In this document: positions 6,201 to 11,987 of the stretch, in pieces | Numbering within the stretch: the stretch's first letter is position 1 | Layout: each line of letters starts with the position of its first letter | Source of the DNA: Aphodomonas sp964553125 | Lineage (GTDB): Bacteria; Bacillota; Clostridia; Christensenellales; Aristaeellaceae | DNA length: 11,987 nucleotides | Reading direction: 5' to 3' | Assembly (NCBI GenBank): GCA_964553125.1 | Contig: CAZKJW010000071.1 | Coordinates: 1 to 11,987, forward strand | Translations under genes and position numbers: made by a program | The notes under the pieces: model-generated | The model's database searches: none | What the model saw: only the letters and a program-made list of their open reading frames with translations | Told to the model about the DNA's origin: nothing

Positions 6201-8923
6201 CAGCCGACCGCTCCCGTGTCCTGCCCGACGCCGAACAGCTGCAGCGCGTAGCGCAGGTTGCTCATCGCTTCCTCGATGCCGGAATAGTTGGCCACAGCCG
6301 TCTCCAGCTGGCGGATGCAATAGGAAACGGAAACGTAATCGTTCTGCGAAATGGTCGAGCCGTAGTTGGTCAGCATCGCGTAGGCCGTATCCAGAAGCGC
6401 CTGCGCTTCGCTCACCACGTCGGTGGTCTGATAATACTGCTGCTCCTGCTGCCAGACCGCGCTGTGCAGCGTGCAGGTGCAGGCGGCGATCAGCTGCTCG
6501 TTATATTCGTCGCTGTCGGTCAGCTTGAGCGTGGCGAACTCGCCGAGATATTCCTGCATGGCGTCGGAATACTGGTCGATGTAATCATACAGCGGATGCC
6601 CCATGGGGACAATCACAGCGCTCTGCGAAACGATGTTGGGGCAATACTCCGTCGCAAGCAGGCCGGTGTCGGCGCAGAGCGACAGCTGCTGGTGCATGTT
6701 GCAGTATTCCGTGGGAACGCTTTCAGGCGCCCAATAGTCGGTCACAATGCCATGCCCCTTCACGTCGGAGGCGCAGGCGTTCGTGGCGAGCATTCCGCTC
6801 ACGCCGCACGTCGTCACGCGCACAAGCCCCAGCTCCTCGGCGGACTTCTGAATGATGTCCTTGTTTTCAAGATTCTTCGCCGTGTGGATTTTTTCCATGA
6901 CGGCCTGCCACAGCGGCGCGGCGTAGTTGCCGCCGGTCGCCTTGGAGGAAAGCGCCTTATAGTTATCGTGGCCGATCCAGACGGAGCCGGCGTACCAGCC
7001 GGTAAGCCCCGTGAAGGTCACGCCGCGATAATCGCTGTTCGTGCCGGTTTTCCCCGCAACGGTCTGCCCGCTGATTTTGGCGGCCGTGCCCGTTCCGGAG
7101 GAGACAGCGTCCTTCATCATGTCCACCGTGAGCCACGTGGTGCTCTCCTTGAAGACGATGCTCTTTTTCTGCGTCGTGCGGCGATCGACGATGACGTTCC
7201 CGTCGCTATCCTCGATGCGGCTGAAGGAGATCGGCTCCTGATAAATGCCGCCGTTGCCGAGCGTGCCGAAGGCGACGGCCATCTGCACGGGCGTAATGCC
7301 GGAGGAGCCGAGCGAGAGGCCGAAGGGCGTGGCGTTGATGTTCGCATCGTCCACGCCCATGCGGCGCAGGAACTCCGCGGAGTTCTCCACGCCGACGTAG
7401 TTCATCAGCGTCTGCGCGGAGGAAATGTTGTAGCTCTTCTTGAGCGACTGGCGCAGCGTCGTCGGGCCCGTGTAGCTTGAGCCGCCGTAGTTGGAGGGAT
7501 AATAATCCTTGCCGTCGCCGTTGGTGTAGCCGTGAATCGGCACGGGCATGTTGTAGGCGATGGTGGCGGGGCTGCACCCCAGCTCAATCGCCGGCGCATA
7601 CACGGCGATGGGCTTAATCGACGAGCCGACAGGCATGGTCATATCGGTGGCGCGGTTGAGCGTCTTGCGCGCGGTCGGCGCAGTGCGCCCGCCGACGACG
7701 GCCTTCAGCTCGCCCGTGCGGTAGTCGAGCACCACAGCCGCCGCCTGCGGCTGAATCAGCTCCGTGTAGGTGCCGTCGGTGTTCCTCTGGCGATAGACCG
7801 AGTCGCTCGGGTCGCGCATGAGGGGATAGCTGTCCCACCCGGCCAGCGTATCCTCGACAATCTTCTGAATTTCCGTATCAAGGCACAGATACACATGATA
7901 GCCGCCCGTGCGCAGCTTGTTCTCCATCAGCGCGCGGTTGGCGGACGTATCCTCCAGCGAGTTCAGCTCCAGCAGCGTGTCGATGACGTCCTGCACGGCG
8001 TACTCGACGTAATACGGGTATTCGTACAGATCGGCGGCGCTGTTGGGCGCCGTTTCCAGCACGGAGGCCGTGCTTTTTTCAAGCGCCAGCTGATATTCGT
8101 CGTAGGTGATGAACTGGTTTTCGTACATCTGCCGCAGCGCGTAATCGGCGCGGTCGTCGATGACGTTCGGGGTCTGGCGCGTGTAGTAGTTGCGGCGCGG
8201 GTTGTAGTAGTAGGGGCTGCGCGCCATTCCGGCGAGCATGGCGCATTCGCGCAGGGAAAGCTCGTCCAGCTCCTTGCCGAAATAGCCCATCGCGGCGGTT
8301 TTCACGCCGTAATAGCTTTCGCCCAGATAAATGGTGTTGAGATAGCTTTCCAGAATTTCGTCCTTGGTGTAGACTTTCTCCAGCTGCATGGCGAGATAGG
8401 CTTCCTGAATTTTGCGCTTATAGCTCTGCTCGTCGGAAAGGACGCTGTTTTTGATCAGCTGCTGCGTGATCGTCGAGCCGCCCTGCACGCTTGAGGACAT
8501 CAGGTTCGACACGAACGCGCCGAGGATTCTTTTCACGTCGATGCCGTTATGCGTGTAGAACCGCGCGTCCTCCACCGCGACAAACGCGTATTGCAGCCTC
8601 TCCGGAATTTCCTCAATGGACACCATCACGCGGTCTTCCGAGCCTTTGTAGTCGGTGATCATGTTGCCGTCCGCGTCGTAAAAAAACGAGGTCTCCGCCT
8701 GATCGTCGATCACGGCCAGATCCAGCTCCGGCGCGGTTTCGGTGTACGCCTTGACAATCCCCAGAACGACGCCGCAGCCCGCCACGCAGACGATCAGAAA
8801 CAGCAGCACAAAAATGCGCACCGAGCATACCAGCGTGCTCACGGCGAAATTGGGCCTGCGGTTTCTGGGTTTAAAAATGGTTCTCCTGCGCACCGGCGGG
8901 TCGATTCTGTCTTCTCTGCGCAT
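6200..8923 (-). CDS. ponA: Class A penicillin-binding protein (bifunctional transglycosylase/transpeptidase, PBP1A type)
   Basis: This 907-residue enzyme polymerises lipid II into glycan strands and cross-links the peptides outside the membrane. A basic N-terminus (1-25) and one membrane anchor (about 31-58) precede the GT51 domain, with catalytic E118 in VEDARFYTHNGID, GGSTITQQLIKN (149-159), E174 in KIQEAYLAMQLEK and LNTIYLG. The transpeptidase domain has S434-S-I-K437 as the nucleophile motif, S497-Y-N499, and K625-T-G627, all intact. After about residue 700 comes a Cys-rich segment (C706, C717, C741, C750, C761, then C815 and C817) with two LATxxC motifs, known in clostridial PBP1A proteins. 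A mostly helical tail of about 90 residues ends the protein. The ATG has AGGAGG 5 bases upstream. It runs divergently from murA and overlaps topB. Leftward transcription probably starts in 8935-9150. Confidence 0.97.
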   Translation of the reverse strand: MRREDRIDPPVRRRTIFKPRNRRPNFAVSTLVCSVRIFVLLFLIVCVAGCGVVLGIVKAYTETAPELDLAVIDDQAETSFFYDADGNMITDYKGSEDRVMVSIEEIPERLQYAFVAVEDARFYTHNGIDVKRILGAFVSNLMSSSVQGGSTITQQLIKNSVLSDEQSYKRKIQEAYLAMQLEKVYTKDEILESYLNTIYLGESYYGVKTAAMGYFGKELDELSLRECAMLAGMARSPYYYNPRRNYYTRQTPNVIDDRADYALRQMYENQFITYDEYQLALEKSTASVLETAPNSAADLYEYPYYVEYAVQDVIDTLLELNSLEDTSANRALMENKLRTGGYHVYLCLDTEIQKIVEDTLAGWDSYPLMRDPSDSVYRQRNTDGTYTELIQPQAAAVVLDYRTGELKAVVGGRTAPTARKTLNRATDMTMPVGSSIKPIAVYAPAIELGCSPATIAYNMPVPIHGYTNGDGKDYYPSNYGGSSYTGPTTLRQSLKKSYNISSAQTLMNYVGVENSAEFLRRMGVDDANINATPFGLSLGSSGITPVQMAVAFGTLGNGGIYQEPISFSRIEDSDGNVIVDRRTTQKKSIVFKESTTWLTVDMMKDAVSSGTGTAAKISGQTVAGKTGTNSDYRGVTFTGLTGWYAGSVWIGHDNYKALSSKATGGNYAAPLWQAVMEKIHTAKNLENKDIIQKSAEELGLVRVTTCGVSGMLATNACASDVKGHGIVTDYWAPESVPTEYCNMHQQLSLCADTGLLATEYCPNIVSQSAVIVPMGHPLYDYIDQYSDAMQEYLGEFATLKLTDSDEYNEQLIAACTCTLHSAVWQQEQQYYQTTDVVSEAQALLDTAYAMLTNYGSTISQNDYVSVSYCIRQLETAVANYSGIEEAMSNLRYALQLFGVGQDTGAVG

Positions 8924-8928
8924 ACGCG

Positions 8929-8934
8929 CCTCCT
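8929..8934 (-). promoter_or_regulatory. Shine-Dalgarno of the penicillin-binding protein gene
   Basis: A full AGGAGG lies 5 bases before the ATG at 8921-8923. It supports this start and high translation. Confidence 0.8.
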
Positions 8935-9153
8935 GTATGGCATATTCTCTTTCGGTCGCTCCGACTCAGCCGAAGGCTCCTGCCGGAAACGGCTCTGCAC
9001 AAGCCGCAGGGTTGTTCCCGCGGCGAATTTCCGAGTCTTCCGCAAATTAAACGATTCGACGAAAGGTTTTGATTCCCCTGCATCGAACGAAACTGACAAA
9101 TTTCCGTTCGCCCGGAGGTTTCACGTTCTCTCTTTTCCGGCATATGCTTGGGA
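8935..9153. other. Divergent intergenic region between the penicillin-binding protein and murA
   Basis: Both flanking genes read outward, so at least one promoter each way is expected, but none is clear. Leftward, TTTAAT (plus strand 9046-9051) could be a -10 box but has no good -35. Rightward, TTCACG (9120-9125) and TATGCT (9143-9148) are 17 bases apart, but would start transcription at the murA ribosome site itself. Positions 9040-9110 have the lower GC expected of a promoter zone. No riboswitch or tRNA-like fold was recognised. Confidence 0.4.
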
Positions 9154-9160
9154 GGGGAGG
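9154..9160 (+). promoter_or_regulatory. Shine-Dalgarno that fixes the murA start
   Basis: GGGGAGG ends 8 bases before the ATG at 9169. It lies inside the longer frame that opens at TTG 9148, so it argues for the ATG and against the TTG. Confidence 0.75.
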
Positions 9161-9168
9161 TGGAGCGC

Positions 9169-10425
9169 ATGCGGATGCTCCGGGTTGAGGGCGGAAGGCG
9201 GCTTTCCGGTCAGGCGCGCGTTGCGCGCGCAAAAAACGCCGTGCTGCCCATTCTGGCGGCCGCGCTGCTCACGGACGGCAAGCTGACCGTGGAGGGCGCG
9301 CCGCACATCGACGACGTAGAACATATGCTGGAGATTTTGCGCACGCTCGGCTGCACGGCGCGGCGGGAGGACGGCGGCGTCACGCTGGACGCGTCCAACC
9401 TGCGCGATGCGGCGCTGCCCGACGCGCTCGCGAAAACGCTGCGTTCCTCGATTTTTCTCATGGGGCCGCTGCTCGGGCGGATGCGCCGCGCGGCCGTTAC
9501 ATATCCCGGCGGGTGCGAAATCGGCCTGCGCCCGATCGACCTGCACCTTCAGGGGCTGCGCGCGCTGGGCGTTTCCATCCGCGAGGAGGGCGGGCTGATC
9601 CTCTGCGACGGGCGGAACATGCGCGGCGGCAGCGTCCATTTCGACTACCCCAGCGTCGGCGCGACGGAGAACATGATGCTCGCCGCCGTGCTCGCGCCCG
9701 GCACGACCACCATTCACAACGCCGCGCGCGAGCCCGAAATCGCCGACCTTGCACGCTGCGTGAACGCAATGGGCGGCCGCGTTCGCGGCGCGGGCACGCA
9801 GACCGTCGTTGTGGAGGGCGTGCAGCGGCTGCACGGCGCGCGCTATCGCCCCATTCCGGACAGGATTGTCGCGGGGACGTATCTGTGCGCGTTCGCGGCG
9901 ACGGGCGGCGAAGGCGTGCTCACGGACGTAGCCCCCGAAGAAATGACGGCCGTTCTGGAAGCGCTGCGCGAGATGGGCTGCACGCTCACCCTCGGGCGAG
10001 ACCGCATCGCCATCGCCTCGCCGCGCCGGCTTGCATCGTTCCGCTCCCTGATGACCTCGCCGCACCCCGGCTTCCCCACCGACATGCAGGCGCAGATGCT
10101 CGCGCTGGCCGCCCGCGCGCGCGGCACGAGCGTCCTGACCGAGAACGTGTTTGAAAACCGCTTCAACCATGTGCCAGATCTGTGCCGGATGGGCGCGGAC
10201 ATCATCGTCGCGGGGCGCACGGCCATTGTGCGCGGCGCAGACGCGCTGCACGGCGCGCGCGTCACGGCGCACGATCTGCGCGGCGGCGCGGCGCTCGTCC
10301 TCGCAGCGCTCAGCGCGGAGGGTGAATCCGTCGTCGAGGACGTCAGGCACATCGACCGCGGCTACGAATCCCTTGAAAAAGAGCTGAACGCGCTGGGCGC
10401 GAAAATCGAGCGGACGGAGCGGTAA
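9169..10425 (+). CDS. murA: UDP-N-acetylglucosamine 1-carboxyvinyltransferase (MurA)
   Basis: This 418-residue cytoplasmic enzyme transfers enolpyruvate from phosphoenolpyruvate to UDP-GlcNAc, the first committed step of peptidoglycan synthesis. Starting at the ATG after the Shine-Dalgarno, the conserved residues fall close to the family numbering: K22-N23 in RAKNAVLPILAAALL, the catalytic Cys C116 in YPGGCEIGLRPIDLHL, D305 in SPHPGFPTDMQAQ, and R371 in DLRGGAALVLAAL. PSVGATENMM (161-170) and FENRFNHVPDLCRMGADI are also present. Because the active-site residue is Cys and not Asp, fosfomycin sensitivity would be expected from family knowledge. Many Firmicutes carry two copies (MurA and MurZ); I cannot tell which type this is. 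It stands alone, divergent from the penicillin-binding protein and followed by a strong terminator. Confidence 0.97.
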   Translation: MRMLRVEGGRRLSGQARVARAKNAVLPILAAALLTDGKLTVEGAPHIDDVEHMLEILRTLGCTARREDGGVTLDASNLRDAALPDALAKTLRSSIFLMGPLLGRMRRAAVTYPGGCEIGLRPIDLHLQGLRALGVSIREEGGLILCDGRNMRGGSVHFDYPSVGATENMMLAAVLAPGTTTIHNAAREPEIADLARCVNAMGGRVRGAGTQTVVVEGVQRLHGARYRPIPDRIVAGTYLCAFAATGGEGVLTDVAPEEMTAVLEALREMGCTLTLGRDRIAIASPRRLASFRSLMTSPHPGFPTDMQAQMLALAARARGTSVLTENVFENRFNHVPDLCRMGADIIVAGRTAIVRGADALHGARVTAHDLRGGAALVLAALSAEGESVVEDVRHIDRGYESLEKELNALGAKIERTER

Positions 10426-10434
10426 TGAATTTTT

Positions 10435-10450
10435 GCCGCGCAAGCGCGGC
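10435..10450. other. Short perfect hairpin just after murA
   Basis: GCCGCG and CGCGGC pair perfectly around the loop CAAG, ten bases past the stop codon. It has no T run on the right, so it may protect the 3' end or help the terminator downstream, but is not itself a terminator. Confidence 0.5.
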
Positions 10451-10488
10451 CTGACGGGGCGCGCCCGCCAAACGCCTGCAAAAAACGG

Positions 10489-10518
10489 GGCGGCTTCCGG
10501 AATGGAGGCCGCCTTTTT
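10489..10518 (+). terminator. Strong rho-independent terminator of murA
   Basis: GGCGGCTTCC (10489-10498) pairs with GGAGGCCGCC (10504-10513) over ten positions with one G-U, loop GGAAT, followed by TTTTT (10514-10518). An A run at about 10480-10485 on the left would give a T run on the minus strand too, so it may work in both directions. Confidence 0.92.
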
Positions 10519-10642
10519 GAGGATGAGTTTGCGGAGCGCGCCGTGTAAGTGTGGCTTGGAAGCGCCGCAGACCGGGCATATCGAAAACCGTCGGAGGATG
10601 TTTGGCGCAGCTTTGTTGCCAGCGTGCGCGCTATGCCCCGCT
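10519..10642. other. Non-coding stretch between the murA terminator and array 2
   Basis: No gene is seen. The stretch GCCGTGTAAG at 10540 resembles GCCGCGTAAG at 10852 in array 2, 312 bases (about two periods) away. It may therefore be a decayed array unit. AAGCGCCGCAGACC (10560-10573) recurs almost exactly at 11737-11750 on the other side of the array. Confidence 0.4.
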
Positions 10643-11735
10643 GAAATGCAGCGGCGTGTTTCGGAATGCGGCATTGTTTTTTGAACCCGCACGACGTGCC
10701 GCGCACGCTGTGCCCGAAAGCATCGCCTCCTTCGCCGAAAAAGTGCGGCTTCTCTCTATCATGACGACGGCACAGCTGCACATCCCCGCATTCCTCCGAA
10801 ATGCAGCGGCGCTTTCCGGAGCGCGGTACAGTTTTTGAACCCGCAGGACGTGCCGCGTAAGCGTCACCTAAAAGCATCACCTCATTCGCCGAAAAAAGTG
10901 CGGCTTCTCTCCGACATGACGACGGCACAGCTGCACATACCCGCATTCCTCCGAAATGCAGCGGCACTTTCCGGAATGCGGCGCTGTTTTTAAACCCGCA
11001 CGACGTGCCGCGCAGGCAATACCTGAAAGCATCGCCTCCTTCGCCAAAAAATGCAGCTTCTCTCCGTCATGACGACGGTGCAGTTGCATACCCGCATTCC
11101 GCCGAAATGCAGCAGCGCTTTCAGGAACGTGGCGCTGTTTTTGAACTCGCACGACGCGCCGCGCACGCATTGCCTAAAAGCGTCGCCCCCTTCGCCGAAA
11201 AAAATGCGGCTTTTCTCCGACATGACGACGGCGCAGTTGCACATACCCACAGCCAAAATGCAGCGGTGCTTTCCGAAACGCGGCGCTGTTTTTGAACCCG
11301 CACGACGCACCGCACACGCTGTGCCCGAAAGCATCGCCTCCTTCGCCAAAAAAGTGCGGCTTTTCTCCGACATGACAACGTCACAGTTGCACGTACCCAT
11401 CGCCGAAGTGCAGCTGCGCTTTCCGGAGCGCGGTACAGTTTTTGAACCCGCACGACGCGCGGCACATGCAGTGCCTGAAAGCGTGGCCCCCCCTTTCCGA
11501 AAAAACGCGGCTTTTCTCCAACATGACAATGCCACAGTTGCACGTACCCACAGCCGAAATGCAGCGGCGCTTTCCGGAACGCGGCGCTGTTTTTAAACCC
11601 GCACGACGCACGGCACACGCTGTGCCTGAAATCGTCGCCCCCTTTACCGAAAAAAAGCGCGGCTTCCCTCTGTCATGACGATGGCGCAGCTGCACATACC
11701 CACAGCCGAAATGCAGCGGCGTGTTCCTGCGCGCG
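10643..11735 (+). repeat. Tandem repeat array 2, about eight units of 150-155 bp, each complete unit with a terminator-like hairpin
   Basis: Anchor GAAATGCAGC (with slight changes) begins units at 10643, 10798, 10953, 11104, 11255, 11405, 11556 and 11708. The spacings are 155, 155, 151, 151, 150, 151 and 152, mostly not multiples of three, so the frame shifts and a repeat protein is not credible. Seven units carry, at the same place, a 28-nt imperfect inverted repeat centred on TTTCCGGAA or a variant, directly followed by 5-6 T: hairpins at 10649-10676, 10804-10831, 10959-10986, 11110-11137, 11261-11288, 11411-11438 and 11562-11589. About 10-12 of 14 positions pair, counting G-U. Other conserved blocks are AACCCGCACGACG and ATGACGACGGCACAGCTGCA. 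The first three units carry GCATTCC before the anchor of the next unit; later ones have ACCCACAGCC or a variant. The last unit is cut off after its left half. It has no unique spacers, so it is not CRISPR. Confidence 0.92.
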
Positions 11736-11987
11736 AAAGCGCCGCAGTCCAAACATAGAAGAGCGCACGCGCCATGCAGCAGCAAGATCACACGGCAAAC
11801 CCCGAACGTGGGATCGCGCCGGATAAACACGGCTTTTACTCCGCCATCCGTATTGCAGGCGCGCGACGCGCCTGAACGCCGCGCCCCGCCTGCGCTCGCA
11901 CGTTTCCGGACGCGCCGCACAGCCGCGTCTCCCCCGACGCATTCATGCGTCGAGAAAACACACGCAGTCCCGGCAACAGCAAAAGCG
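11736..11987. other. Non-coding right flank of array 2 with two perfect inverted repeats
   Basis: I see no gene here. CAGGCGCG (11856-11863) and CGCGCCTG (11867-11874) form a perfect hairpin with a three-base loop. CGACGCAT (11935-11942) and ATGCGTCG (11945-11952) form another with a two-base spacer. Neither is followed by a T run, so they are not simple terminators. Confidence 0.6.
11951..11970. repeat. Diverged start of the 68-bp dispersed repeat, cut by the window edge
   Basis: CGAGAAAACACACGCAGTCC matches CGAGAAACGCACGCAGTCC of the copies at 3787 and 3964 with one inserted base and one change. Similarity fades to the right, where the window ends. Confidence 0.55.

Noticed and set aside
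3996..6251. 751-codon open frame on the plus strand opposite topB
   Set aside because: It lies antisense to a gene with full catalytic motifs, is Arg/Ala/Pro-rich, has no recognisable domain, and is expected by chance at this GC content.
6464..8494. Two long open frames (338 and 320 codons) on the plus strand opposite the penicillin-binding protein
   Set aside because: They are antisense to a clearly functional gene, with no ribosome site or domain.
9120..9148. murA promoter TTCACG-17-TATGCT
   Set aside because: Both boxes are weak, and the start point would fall at the ribosome site, leaving almost no leader. Kept only as a note in the intergenic entry.
9121..10692. 523-codon open frame on the minus strand opposite murA
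   Set aside because: It is a shadow of murA with low-complexity composition, and it runs through the terminator into array 2.
10990..11596. Possible repeat protein (about 50 residues per unit) on either strand of array 2
   Set aside because: Unit spacing is mostly not a multiple of three, so the motif changes frame between copies. There is no start with a ribosome site, and conservation is strongest in the hairpin and T run and not at codon level.
2811..11735. CRISPR array
   Set aside because: Both arrays consist of contiguous, similar units of about 150 bp without unique spacers, and no cas genes are present.

Overview
The window looks like part of a GC-rich Gram-positive (Firmicutes, class Clostridia) chromosome, possibly a gut lineage assembled from a metagenome. 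This is inferred from strong Shine-Dalgarno sites (GGAGG, AGGAGG), a sigma-A-type promoter, the clostridial style of the class A penicillin-binding protein with a Cys-rich tail, a Firmicutes-type topoisomerase III, and a 100-base run of N that marks an assembly gap. I could not run a taxonomic search, so the lineage is not fixed below class level.

Layout. (1) Positions 29-2733 hold what looks like a complete leftward transcription unit of four genes: promoter at 2705-2733, a two-helix membrane protein, a small Usp-fold protein, a Gly/Tyr-rich membrane protein with a C-terminal His/Cys site, a 76-residue helical protein, then a terminator at 29-69. The gaps between its genes are 2, 21 and 20 bases, and each gene has its own Shine-Dalgarno. 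(2) Positions 2734-4109 contain no credible gene. They hold a 17-bp tandem duplication, a ~155-bp-period tandem array interrupted by the N gap, and two exact copies of a 68-bp repeat. (3) Positions 4110-8923 carry a leftward pair: a class A penicillin-binding protein followed by topoisomerase III (topB), with stop and start overlapping as TGATG. (4) A ~245-bp divergent intergenic region leads to rightward murA (9169-10425), which ends in a strong intrinsic terminator. (5) Positions 10519-11987 again contain no credible gene. They hold a second array of about eight units of 150-155 bp, and each of the seven complete units carries a 28-nt imperfect hairpin followed directly by a run of 5-6 T. 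A diverged copy of the 68-bp repeat begins at the right edge.

Functionally, murA (first committed step of peptidoglycan precursor synthesis) and the bifunctional penicillin-binding protein (last steps, glycan polymerisation and cross-linking) lie head to head. topB is joined to the cell-wall gene by translational coupling. The four-gene unit is envelope-associated but of unknown role.

The most unusual content is non-coding. About a quarter of the window is repeat-rich intergenic DNA in two unrelated-looking arrays with nearly the same period. The murA-proximal array amounts to a series of terminator-like hairpins all pointing the same way. The unit lengths are mostly not multiples of three, so the long open frames across these arrays are not credible genes.
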